A stretch of DNA of 14,120 nt from assembly GCA_013203525.1 (NCBI GenBank), contig JABMQB010000528.1:1-14120 (forward strand), in the 5' to 3' direction. Position numbers and translations under genes: made by a program. The notes under the pieces were generated by a model. The model saw nothing but the letters and a program-made list of their open reading frames with translations, did not search any database and was not told the origin of the DNA. Source of the stretch: Mariniphaga sp. (GTDB taxonomy: Bacteria > Bacteroidota > Bacteroidia > Bacteroidales > Prolixibacteraceae). Below, piece by piece: positions 1 to 7,459 of this stretch (the first letter of the stretch is position 1; every line of letters starts with the position of its first letter).

Positions 1-2230
1 CATCTTCAACCAAAACATCATTGTCGAATTGAACAACATAAGTACGTCCACCTTTAAAGTCGATGCCATAATTAAGCCCGCGAACAAAAAATGAACCAAT
101 TGAAAGAACAATTAAAATACCTGAAACAACATAAAAAGTTTTCCTTTTATCAAGAAATTTAATCGCAGTATTACGCAGCCATGATTCTGTTGATTTTGAG
201 GTAAATGTAATCTTTCTGTTTCCTGACAATTGCCATTCAAAAATCAGGCGTGTTATAAATATTGCACTGAAAAGAGAAGTTAGGATACCAATAATAAGCG
301 TAGTTGCAAAACCTTTTATTGGCCCCGAACCAAACATATATAAAACTACCCCAGTTAATAGAGTAGTAATCTGGCCATCGATAATGGCCGAATAGGCATT
401 TTTATACCCATCCGATATTGCCAGTTTTAATCCTTTCCCGGCACGTAATTCTTCCTGAACCCTTTCATAAATAAGCACATTTGCATCAACCGACATACCA
501 ATAGTTAGTACAATACCAGCAATACCTGGAAGTGTTAAAACTGCACCCAACGAAGCCAGTATACCTAATATAAAAAACATGTTGGCTAACAAAGCAATAT
601 TGGATGTAAAACCAGCTTTTTTGCTGTAAAAGAAAAACATGTAGACCAGTACAAGCACAAAAGCAATTAAGAATGAATACATACCACTGTTGATTGCTTT
701 TTGTCCTAACGAAGGACCAACAATCTGTTCTTCAATAATTCTTGCAGGAGCAGGCATTTTACCTGATTTCAGGATGTTGGCAAGGTCTTTTGCTTCTTCG
801 ATACTTTCAATTCCTGTAATATTTGAACGGCCTCCGCTTATTTCAACCTCAACATTTGGGAACGAACGTACATAACCATCCAAAACAATTGCAATTGATT
901 TACCAATGTTTTCTTTGGTCATTCGTTGCCATGTTTTTGAGCCTTCTGAATTCATGCTAAAAACAACTTCCGGAGAAGAACCAAACTGGTCGAAATCCTG
1001 GCGTGCATCTGTAATAACATCACCTGTTAAAGGCGGCTGTCCATCGCGGGTTGTTACTTTAAGCGCAAATAACCTGTAATAATTCTCGGTACCGGGATCA
1101 ACTGCTTTTGCACCCCAACGGAAAATTAAGTTCCTTGGGAAAAGGTTTTTTATTTGAGGAGTATTTAAGTATTTATTTATTTGGATAGTATCTTTAAAAT
1201 GAGCAGTACCAACTATAGGTCCTTGAAAAAGATTTCCATTCTGATCGGTCATTGGAGTTAGAAGCGCAAAGAAAGGATAATCTTCACGGAATGTTTCCAG
1301 ATCGTTGATGGCTGCACCGGTAGAATCAAGGGCTGATTCAGCTTCAAGTTCATCAAGTAGTGAAGTGCTTGTACTGGTGTCCACATCAGCAATTGCTTCT
1401 TCGCCTTCACTTACTTCTCCTTCAGTAGGTGCAGTATCTTCAACTGAAGGTTGCATCTCCTTAATCTTATCATTGATCGGAAGTATATAATCATTATAGA
1501 TTTCCGTGACTTCATAAGTTTCCCAGAATTCAAGCATTGCAGTTCCCTGCAATAATTTACGAACCCTTTCCGGATTTTTTACACCCGGAAGTTCAACCAG
1601 AATTCTCCCTTTGGTTTGTAATTGCTGAATATTTGGCTGGGCAACACCAAAACGGTCAATACGGGTACTGATAATCTTGAATGCATTGTCAATTGCTACA
1701 TCTGTTTCCCTACGGATAACTCTAATAACATCTTCGTTTGTAGAGTTATATTGAATATCATCTTTTAATTCAACAGTAGTAAATATAGCAGCAAGTTTTG
1801 CATTAGGATCGATTTCAGAAAATGCCCTGGCAAATAGGGATACAAAATCTTCCTGGCTATTTTTCTGTTCTAATTTTGCCTGTGCCATAGCAGCAACAAA
1901 TGTCGAATCGGTACTATTATTTGCCAACGACCTGATTAGTGCATCAACTTCAACTTCAAGGGTAGCATTCATACCACCTTTGAGGTCGAGCCCCAGGTTC
2001 ATCTCCAATTCTTTGACATCTTTGTATGTGAATTTTTTAATTCCTAAAAAATTGTAAATAACTTCACTTGAAATTGAATCCAGATAAATATCCTCTTTTA
2101 CAGGATCGCCCTGAGCATATTCTACAGCATCAGCTTCAACCTGCTTAGCCTTAAAAGTAAAGGTAAGCTGGTATAAACAAACTGCTGCCAGTAAAATTGC
2201 AAATGTTAAAATTGCACCTTTGTTTTGCAT
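1..2230 (-). CDS. secDF: Protein translocase subunit SecDF (fused SecD-SecF), partial: C-terminal part lost at window edge
   Basis: Inner-membrane RND-type accessory of the Sec translocon; it uses the proton-motive force to assist late stages of protein export. I translated 743 codons without a stop. Residues 5-23 form TM1. The SecD signature LGLDLKGGM lies at 79-87, the large periplasmic P1 region runs to about 510, and a block of membrane segments follows from about 515. The SecD motif GMSVDANVLI is at 578-587; its Asp582 matches the conserved proton-pathway Asp. The SecF half begins near 690 and shows its hallmark YGIDFKGG at 721-728, so this is a true SecD-SecF fusion, as is common in Bacteroidota. 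Most of SecF lies outside the window. An acidic, Ser/Thr-rich insert at about 260-305 interrupts P1. The ATG at 2230 is immediately followed by the signal-anchor. It is probably cotranscribed with the small gene 99 bp upstream. Confidence 0.96.
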   Translation of the reverse strand, partial: MQNKGAILTFAILLAAVCLYQLTFTFKAKQVEADAVEYAQGDPVKEDIYLDSISSEVIYNFLGIKKFTYKDVKELEMNLGLDLKGGMNATLEVEVDALIRSLANNSTDSTFVAAMAQAKLEQKNSQEDFVSLFARAFSEIDPNAKLAAIFTTVELKDDIQYNSTNEDVIRVIRRETDVAIDNAFKIISTRIDRFGVAQPNIQQLQTKGRILVELPGVKNPERVRKLLQGTAMLEFWETYEVTEIYNDYILPINDKIKEMQPSVEDTAPTEGEVSEGEEAIADVDTSTSTSLLDELEAESALDSTGAAINDLETFREDYPFFALLTPMTDQNGNLFQGPIVGTAHFKDTIQINKYLNTPQIKNLFPRNLIFRWGAKAVDPGTENYYRLFALKVTTRDGQPPLTGDVITDARQDFDQFGSSPEVVFSMNSEGSKTWQRMTKENIGKSIAIVLDGYVRSFPNVEVEISGGRSNITGIESIEEAKDLANILKSGKMPAPARIIEEQIVGPSLGQKAINSGMYSFLIAFVLVLVYMFFFYSKKAGFTSNIALLANMFFILGILASLGAVLTLPGIAGIVLTIGMSVDANVLIYERVQEELRAGKGLKLAISDGYKNAYSAIIDGQITTLLTGVVLYMFGSGPIKGFATTLIIGILTSLFSAIFITRLIFEWQLSGNRKITFTSKSTESWLRNTAIKFLDKRKTFYVVSGILIVLSIGSFFVRGLNYGIDFKGGRTYVVQFDNDVLVED

Positions 2231-2329
2231 TTGTAATAAGTTTTAAATTGTTATAGAATTATAATATTTTATTTGATTGAAAAGTGGGAAATAGATTACA
2301 TACTATGAAATCAAATCCCAGTTGGTTAT

Positions 2330-2737
2330 TTAAGAATTGGATGGTTCATTATCCGGGAGGCTGGAGTAATTACCACGAAATACTAAAAAATGATATGATA
2401 ATACTATTGGTACTTTTTGTTTTAATGATTCATCTTTTAAAGCATGAAAATTTCTTTGTTGATGATGTTTTTGTAAAAATTTATCCTGCCTTTGGGAGTG
2501 AATTATACGGAACGGGACTTTTTGAAAATCCTGTTTGACATTCATGAAATTTACAGGGTTATATAATACAAATGCCCCTTGTGTATTTACTGGTTGCCCT
2601 CCGTTATTTTCTGTTAAATCGATATTAACAGGATGAGTCTCAAAATAATTATCAAGAATAAAAGCACCACCAACCAAAATAGCTATTAAAACTATTCTTA
2701 TAATTACTTTTTTTGATTTTTTTATTTTGGTTATCAT
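2330..2737 (-). CDS. Small single-span membrane protein of unknown function, upstream of secDF
   Basis: I do not recognise a family. The 135-residue product has a lysine-rich N-terminus (residues 1-10), one hydrophobic segment at about 11-28, and a polar remainder that would face the periplasm by the positive-inside rule. The C-terminal half (about 85-110) is rich in His, Gln and Lys. Support for it being real: a Bacteroidota-type promoter (2758-2788) sits just upstream and would give a leader of only about 15 nt; it is codirectional with secDF; and it ends 99 bp before the secDF start. An opposing reading frame on the plus strand (2284-2538) starts with GTG, has no such promoter, and is taken as a shadow. 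No Shine-Dalgarno is evident. A role alongside SecDF is possible from position only. Confidence 0.55.
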   Translation of the reverse strand: MITKIKKSKKVIIRIVLIAILVGGAFILDNYFETHPVNIDLTENNGGQPVNTQGAFVLYNPVNFMNVKQDFQKVPFRIIHSQRQDKFLQKHHQQRNFHALKDESLKQKVPIVLSYHFLVFRGNYSSLPDNEPSNS

Positions 2738-2757
2738 TGCTTTATAAATGAGCGGAG

Positions 2758-2788
2758 CAAATATACCTAAACATTTCAGGTTTGCAAA
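2758..2788 (-). promoter_or_regulatory. Bacteroidota-type sigma-ABfr promoter for the small gene and secDF
   Basis: Read on the minus strand, TTTG (2788-2785) is followed by exactly 19 bp and then TATATTTG (2765-2758). This matches the Bacteroidota housekeeping consensus TTTG-N19-TAnnTTTG at every fixed position. Transcription would begin near 2751-2754, leaving a leader of about 15 nt before the ATG at 2737. No second promoter was seen between the small gene and secDF, so both are probably transcribed from here. Confidence 0.7.
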
Positions 2789-3274
2789 GATTCAGATACT
2801 AAATTTGGACTGTTCGGATATACTCAATTTTATGTATAACCTGTTTATTTGCGGAACTTTATTGTTCCCTAAAATAGTAACCTGGCATACTGGTATAACA
2901 CTTTTAAAATACTTGTTGTTTTAGGTGGATATAAAAGATATTTGTTCACAGGATGTGATTATTCTGCGGTTTTCAGGGAAAATTATTAAGAAGCAACTTG
3001 TATAATTCTTTTTAAGTTGATGAGGAATCAATGAATTTCTTGAAGTAATACTGAGGCTACCAGTATACTTCATAGCATGTTGATGTATTTTCCTAAAGCA
3101 ATATTTATCCTGTCATTACAATTGTATGGAATGATAATTTGCTATTATTGGATAAGATGATGTAGGTTAAAAATAATTTTTGAAGATAAACACTTAAATT
3201 ACTATTTTAGAAATATTATTTCACAGGTATTGAAAGTATATTATTTACTAACATAAACTGAATATTGATAACCC
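2789..3274. other. AT-rich intergenic stretch without a convincing gene
   Basis: About 490 bp separate the secDF-side promoter from the plus-strand gene at 3275. All six frames are broken into short pieces. The longest worth noting is a 50-codon minus-strand frame at 2921-3073, with no promoter or start context that convinces me. A loose promoter-like match on the plus strand (TTG at 2916-2918, 18 bp, GATATTTG at 2937-2944) lies 330 bp from the next start and is weak. No hairpin terminator, tRNA or terminal inverted repeat was found. It may hold a decayed gene or an unrecognised regulatory region. Confidence 0.5.
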
Positions 3275-3964
3275 ATGACTAATATTTTTGGTTTTCCAAA
3301 ATTAATTAAAAAGGAGAAGCATTTTATAGCTGTTTTTTGGATTATTTTTTTTAATCTTTTTTGTAATTGTTTAATCACAAATGCCCAAAATAAAAGCGGA
3401 TTCGAAGTCAACGGGATTTTATTATCTTATTTGAGAGACAGGAATAATGAATTACACATCGATGAATCTACTTATTCATTTGGGGCGGGAATAGAAGGAT
3501 TTTATACTTTGAAAGTAAAAGAGTCGTCAAAGATTTTGATTGGAAGTTCCTTTCAAAGCAGTATAATGCATTCCAAAAAAGCGGGAAATCATAAATTTTA
3601 TTTTAGTGAGGTAAATTTCCCCTTACTACTTAGGAAAACAATTAATGATCACTCGAAAAGTAGATTTTTTATTACTGGAGGTTTATGCACAGGAAAATTT
3701 TTAAAATTTACTTTTTTCAATGGGTTAAGTAATGGATGGGACAAAGAAGGTTACACAAGGTTGGATAATTATTCAGATAAGGATTGGCTTTATGTTGATT
3801 TGTATTTTGATTTTGGAATTAGTAAGGAAGGGATAAAAAATGAACGGCTTAATATTTCTTCTTTTATTAAGTATAGGATAATAGAAAATTGGTTTGATTA
3901 TTATAAGTCAAGTATTTACTTTGGGATTAATTTTGGATGGGAGTTTCCTTTTTCTGAAAATTAA
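3275..3964 (+). CDS. Predicted exported outer-membrane beta-barrel-like protein, function unknown
   Basis: The 229-residue product has a basic N-terminus (KLIKKEK, residues 9-15), a hydrophobic segment at about 17-33, and a likely signal-peptidase site after ITNAQ near 38. The mature part alternates aromatic/hydrophobic and polar residues, for example around SYSFGAGIEGFYTLKV, and ends in a run of short strand-like segments (IYFGINFGWEFPF). This resembles the small PorT-like or outer-membrane beta-barrel proteins of Bacteroidota. I cannot assign a named family. It is the only plus-strand gene here and is markedly AT-rich. It sits between mdh and the secDF unit, which suggests a later insertion. 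No clear promoter or ribosome binding site was seen immediately upstream. The ATG at 3275 is chosen because the signal peptide follows it directly. Confidence 0.75.
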   Translation: MTNIFGFPKLIKKEKHFIAVFWIIFFNLFCNCLITNAQNKSGFEVNGILLSYLRDRNNELHIDESTYSFGAGIEGFYTLKVKESSKILIGSSFQSSIMHSKKAGNHKFYFSEVNFPLLLRKTINDHSKSRFFITGGLCTGKFLKFTFFNGLSNGWDKEGYTRLDNYSDKDWLYVDLYFDFGISKEGIKNERLNISSFIKYRIIENWFDYYKSSIYFGINFGWEFPFSEN

Positions 3965-4026
3965 TATCTTTATTTAACTGGTCATTCACATCATAATTTA
4001 GCCTGACTATTTAAAATACTTTATAG

Positions 4027-4063
4027 AAACAAAGAACGGATGACCTTTCAGACCACCCGTTCT
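4027..4063 (-). terminator. Rho-independent terminator of mdh
   Basis: On the minus strand AGAACGG (4063-4057) pairs perfectly with CCGTTCT (4039-4033). Inner bases extend the stem by about six further pairs, including G-U wobbles, around a small UGAAA loop. The stem is followed by a T-rich run (TTGTTT). It lies 22 bp beyond the mdh stop codon. The plus-strand side has no T-run, so it probably acts only on mdh transcripts. Confidence 0.7.
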
Positions 4064-4084
4064 GCTATATATTAATTGTACAAT

Positions 4085-5020
4085 TTACAGAATATTCATT
4101 CCATCCAACACTTCCATTACTTTTTTAACAGCATTTGCAGAGTCGTTGAGTAATTGTTTTTCCTCTTTGTTTAGTTTAACTTCAATTACCTTTTCAACAC
4201 CATTCTTTCCTAATTTAACCGGAACTCCTACAAACATATCATTTAATCCAAATTCACCTTCCAATTTAATACAACACGGGAAGATTCTTTTTTGATCCAT
4301 AACAATAGCTTCAACCATTTGAGCTGCGGCCGAACCCGGGGCATACCAGGCTGAGGTTCCTATAAGGTTAACCAATTCGCCGCCACCTTTTTTGGTACGG
4401 TCAACTATGGCATTTAATGTTTCTTCATCAATAAGTTCGGTTACCGGAATACCGGCAACAGTTGTATACCTTGGAAGGGGAACCATAGTATCGCCATGGC
4501 CTCCCATAAGTAATGCCTGAATATCGCGTGGTGAAATATCAAGAGCCTCAGCAAGGAAAGCACGGTATCTGGCAGTATCCAGAATGCCTGCCATTCCCAT
4601 TACCACATTTTTTGATTTTTTTGATGTTTTATATGCTACATATGTCATTACATCCAGCGGATTTGAAACAATAATGATCTTTGCATCAGGTGAGTATTTA
4701 ACTGCATTTTCGGTAACGCTTTTAACAATTCCAGCATTAATCGAAATCAGGTCGTCACGACTCATGCCTGGTTTTCTTGGTACTCCTGATGTGATAACAA
4801 CTACCTCAGAACCTTCGGTTTTTGTGTAATCATTTGTTGAACCTGTTATTCGGGTATCGTAGTAATTTACAGGCGCAGTTTGCCATAAATCAAGGCTTTT
4901 CCCTTCCGACAATCCTTCTTTTATATCTACTAAAACAACCTCGTTAACAATATTTTTTTGAGCAATAATTTGTGCACATGTGGCTCCAACATTTCCAGCT
5001 CCAATTACCGATACCTTCAT
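4085..5020 (-). CDS. mdh: NAD-dependent malate dehydrogenase (LDH-like type)
   Basis: Cytoplasmic enzyme interconverting malate and oxaloacetate with NAD(H), in the TCA cycle or its reductive branch. The 311 residues are full family length. The nucleotide-binding GAGNVG is at 7-12, with Asp32 ending the second strand as expected for NAD preference. The substrate loop PRKPGMSR (81-88) carries Arg82, the malate-specifying residue where lactate dehydrogenases have Gln, and Arg88. Asn120, Asp148 and Arg151 (LDTAR) and the catalytic His175 (GGHGD, 173-177) complete the active site. All key residues are intact. It appears monocistronic: its own promoter is upstream and a hairpin terminator lies 22 bp downstream. 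The ATG at 5020 precedes the Rossmann strand directly. Confidence 0.97.
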   Translation of the reverse strand: MKVSVIGAGNVGATCAQIIAQKNIVNEVVLVDIKEGLSEGKSLDLWQTAPVNYYDTRITGSTNDYTKTEGSEVVVITSGVPRKPGMSRDDLISINAGIVKSVTENAVKYSPDAKIIIVSNPLDVMTYVAYKTSKKSKNVVMGMAGILDTARYRAFLAEALDISPRDIQALLMGGHGDTMVPLPRYTTVAGIPVTELIDEETLNAIVDRTKKGGGELVNLIGTSAWYAPGSAAAQMVEAIVMDQKRIFPCCIKLEGEFGLNDMFVGVPVKLGKNGVEKVIEVKLNKEEKQLLNDSANAVKKVMEVLDGMNIL

Positions 5021-5089
5021 TTTAATTATTGTTTAAATAAATTCTTTCAAATATAAAATAATTAACCGCTTTTTTGTTTATGCGGAAGG

Positions 5090-5120
5090 CAAATATAACG
5101 GAATTTCTTAATAGTAAAAA
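5090..5120 (-). promoter_or_regulatory. Probable promoter of mdh
   Basis: On the minus strand TATATTTG (5097-5090) is a perfect Bacteroidota -7 element. A TTTT (5120-5117) lies exactly 19 bp upstream as a partial -33 (consensus TTTG). The leader would be about 65 nt. A second TATATTTG at 5055-5048 is closer to the start codon but has no -33-like sequence at the right distance, so it is the weaker alternative. The -33 region coincides with the U-tract of the preceding gene's terminator. Confidence 0.5.
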
Positions 5121-5162
5121 GATTTCGGGATGAACCTGAAGCTTTAAATGTAACATCCCGAA
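5116..5162 (-). terminator. Rho-independent terminator of the DUF5916-type gene
   Basis: On the minus strand TTCGGGATG (5162-5154) pairs perfectly with CATCCCGAA (5132-5124). The loop is 21 nt, which is long and may fold further. TTTTT follows at 5120-5116. It starts 30 bp beyond the stop codon at 5192. The long loop lowers confidence slightly. Confidence 0.65.
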
Positions 5163-5191
5163 TATTAAAACCTTATCTGTTTAATAAAAAA

Positions 5192-7366
5192 TTAGTTTAA
5201 CCAATAAGTTAGTTTAACAACTAATGCCCTGTTTCTTGATGTCCAGTTTCCCGGAATATAATTATCGGTATAAACGACGTATAAATCTGATACAGGTTGG
5301 TATCTCCATTGAAACCGCACATTAATATTCATATTATCGATTTGTTCGTTGTATTGTACAAAAGTCGATAGGAATATTTTATCGGTAAAAGTGATATCAA
5401 GCTTGGGCCCAATCAACCAGAATTTTGTATGCTCAAATGGTTGCGGAAGGTTCATATCGGTATAATTGAAATTAACTGCAAGGTTTAAGTACGGTTGGTA
5501 GCGGTATCCTACCTGCCCGTCGATATAACTTAACTTACCATTGTAGAAATTCCCGGTCGCAGCTTCAGCCTGCCAGTTAAACATTGTTTTTCGAGTCGAC
5601 TGGTAAACTGTATAAAATCCGCCAAAATTATAACTGGTTCCTGCGGGCAAACTGGTATTGCTTACATGGGTCGGATCAAAATCATTTTGAAGTTCAACAA
5701 AGAAGTCTTTATAACCAGCTGTAAATGATGACCTGTCCTGAAAATTAAACATATATGAAACGGTATTTTCATGTTCTATTTTGTGAAAATCCGGATTGAA
5801 ATATAAGTCGCTTTCGAAAGTTATACCATGGCTTACTACACGTTTATTCGGAACAAAAAGCCAGCTTATATCGGGGCTGATAAAATTATAACCAGTACGT
5901 TGCACATATCCGGTTTCGGCCCTGAAATTTTCACCAACCGACCTTTGAAAAATATGTGCCTGAATATTTTTGGTACTGTACCCTAGCGATGCTCCCTGCG
6001 AATATTGTTTATCGGGATTGTTGGGCTCAAATGAACGGTGGTAATAATATTTCCCTGTCCAAATATTGTCTTTACTGGCAAGGTTGTAATCAACTCCTGC
6101 TACCCGATTAAATAAATCTGATCCATTAGCTTGGTTTAAATATTCTTTGTTTATTAAAATAAAACCAAAATTGGACCGGGTAAAAACTTTTTTTTGAAGA
6201 GAAAATACAGTGTAATTTCTTGCCAGATGGTCATCTGTTTTGCGAGTTGTCATATTCATAAAACCCAGCCGCCAATTGTTGCCTATTTTCCCACTTAAGC
6301 GAGCTCCGGCTAGCACAGGTGCATCCAATCCTATTCTTCGGGAGAAAAATGGCGTTGCTGAACGATTTCCATATCCCGCAAACAGGTCGCTGTTTTCCAG
6401 GAAGAATTGCCTTTTTTCGGGGAAGAACAATTCAAAGCGGTCGATATTGGTGATTTGCCTGTCGACTTCAACCTGGGCAAAATCAGGATTGTAAGTCAGG
6501 TCAAGGTTCATGGATGAGGAGATCCCAACTTTGGCATCAAAGCCGAAATCTTTATTGTATTCAGCTCCGGTATTTGCTTCGTAATTATTTGAGAAACTTC
6601 CGAATAAATAAGGAATTAATGAAAACTGGGTTTTTGATTTTGGGAGTACATCCTCAAATTTAATAACACCGGTATAAGCCAATGATGCTGTTGGAAATTG
6701 CCTTGGAACAGGAGCCCATGCCGATTTTTCATTCGACTTTAAATCCAATCGGCTAAAATTAGCATTCCATTGTCGACTATCTTTTGGATAACGAACTGAT
6801 TTAAATGGTATCCGCATTTCGGCTACCCATCTATCAGGATAATGTTTTGTTTCCAATTCCCATTTGCAATCCCAATCGAGGTTTACCCTGGAACCATCAG
6901 ACATAGTTCCGTCCCATTTAGCACCCGAAGCAGACACCCCAAAAGAAAAACCATTTGTTTGATCAAGGAAGGTGTCAAAAAAAACAAGAAGGTTATCATT
7001 GTTCCCAAAACTGAAATCACGACGGTACGATTCCATAATTCGTTTGCCGGGAATTGTATCATAAAAGGTCATGGCGAGGTAGAGTGCTTTTTCGTCGTAA
7101 ATCATTAAAATATCAGATTGTTGATGTGCAAAGCCTGTGTCAACCGGTAATACTCTGTAAAATTTACCGGTTTTTTCTGCTGCCTTCCAATCCGGATCTT
7201 CAAGCAAACCATCAATTTCTATCGGAGAAATTGCTTTTTTAATATTTAATACAAAGTTTTTATTAAATGTATCAGTAACAGTGTCTTGTTTTGATATTAG
7301 AATTGTTCGGGCTGATAAGTTAAGAAAAGACAGTAGAATGATAACGGCAAAAAGAATATATTTCAT
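5192..7366 (-). CDS. DUF5916-type outer-membrane protein with N-terminal CBM9-like domain
   Basis: Starting at the ATG at 7366 the product has 724 residues. A signal peptide (about 1-20) starts MKYILFAVII and ends near LSAR. A CBM9-like carbohydrate-binding fold (about 45-235) opens with SPIEIDGLLEDPDWKAA and includes the strand region DNLLVFFDT and the motif RIPFKSVRYP. From about 245 to the end are strand-rich repeats typical of the DUF5916 barrel; the stretch around FFPEKRQFFLENSDLF is characteristic. The last residues (VKLTYWLN) look like a closing barrel strand. An upstream TTG in frame (7399) would add 11 residues, but that codon lies inside the predicted -7 promoter element, so I reject it. 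Family proteins are common in Bacteroidota and have no settled function; surface glycan interaction is inference from the CBM9-like domain. It appears to be a single-gene unit. Confidence 0.88.
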   Translation of the reverse strand: MKYILFAVIILLSFLNLSARTILISKQDTVTDTFNKNFVLNIKKAISPIEIDGLLEDPDWKAAEKTGKFYRVLPVDTGFAHQQSDILMIYDEKALYLAMTFYDTIPGKRIMESYRRDFSFGNNDNLLVFFDTFLDQTNGFSFGVSASGAKWDGTMSDGSRVNLDWDCKWELETKHYPDRWVAEMRIPFKSVRYPKDSRQWNANFSRLDLKSNEKSAWAPVPRQFPTASLAYTGVIKFEDVLPKSKTQFSLIPYLFGSFSNNYEANTGAEYNKDFGFDAKVGISSSMNLDLTYNPDFAQVEVDRQITNIDRFELFFPEKRQFFLENSDLFAGYGNRSATPFFSRRIGLDAPVLAGARLSGKIGNNWRLGFMNMTTRKTDDHLARNYTVFSLQKKVFTRSNFGFILINKEYLNQANGSDLFNRVAGVDYNLASKDNIWTGKYYYHRSFEPNNPDKQYSQGASLGYSTKNIQAHIFQRSVGENFRAETGYVQRTGYNFISPDISWLFVPNKRVVSHGITFESDLYFNPDFHKIEHENTVSYMFNFQDRSSFTAGYKDFFVELQNDFDPTHVSNTSLPAGTSYNFGGFYTVYQSTRKTMFNWQAEAATGNFYNGKLSYIDGQVGYRYQPYLNLAVNFNYTDMNLPQPFEHTKFWLIGPKLDITFTDKIFLSTFVQYNEQIDNMNINVRFQWRYQPVSDLYVVYTDNYIPGNWTSRNRALVVKLTYWLN

Positions 7367-7396
7367 TTTTCTTAAAATTGATTTAGGTTTGAAGAG

Positions 7397-7404
7397 CAAA
7401 TATA
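7397..7404 (-). promoter_or_regulatory. -7 promoter element of the DUF5916-type gene
   Basis: TATATTTG on the minus strand is a perfect Bacteroidota -7 element, about 30 bp upstream of the ATG at 7366. Its downstream context TATATTTGCTC matches that of the promoter at 2758. No good TTTG or TTG lies 18-20 bp upstream, so the -33 element is weak or absent. It supports the 7366 start over the in-frame TTG at 7399. Confidence 0.5.
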
Positions 7405-7459
7405 CCCAAATTGTAATTATTACATTGAAGAAAATAACTTGAATTAATCAACTTTCCAA

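Noticed and set aside
1305..1490. Plus-strand Ser-rich 61-codon frame
   Set aside because: It is the antisense reading of the acidic low-complexity insert in SecD.
2284..2538. Plus-strand 84-codon frame with a hydrophobic stretch, opposite the small gene upstream of secDF
   Set aside because: It starts with GTG, lacks a promoter, and lies antisense to a frame with a consensus promoter and sensible membrane-protein layout.
2888..3066. 9-bp inverted pair ATACTGGTA (2888-2896) and TACCAGTAT (3058-3066) as possible mobile-element ends
   Set aside because: Short, about 160 bp apart, with no transposase and no flanking direct repeat; expected by chance in AT-rich DNA.
7367..7399. In-frame TTG start that would extend the DUF5916-type protein by 11 residues
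   Set aside because: The TTG is part of the TATATTTG -7 element, so it would lie upstream of the transcript; the ATG at 7366 gives a proper signal peptide.
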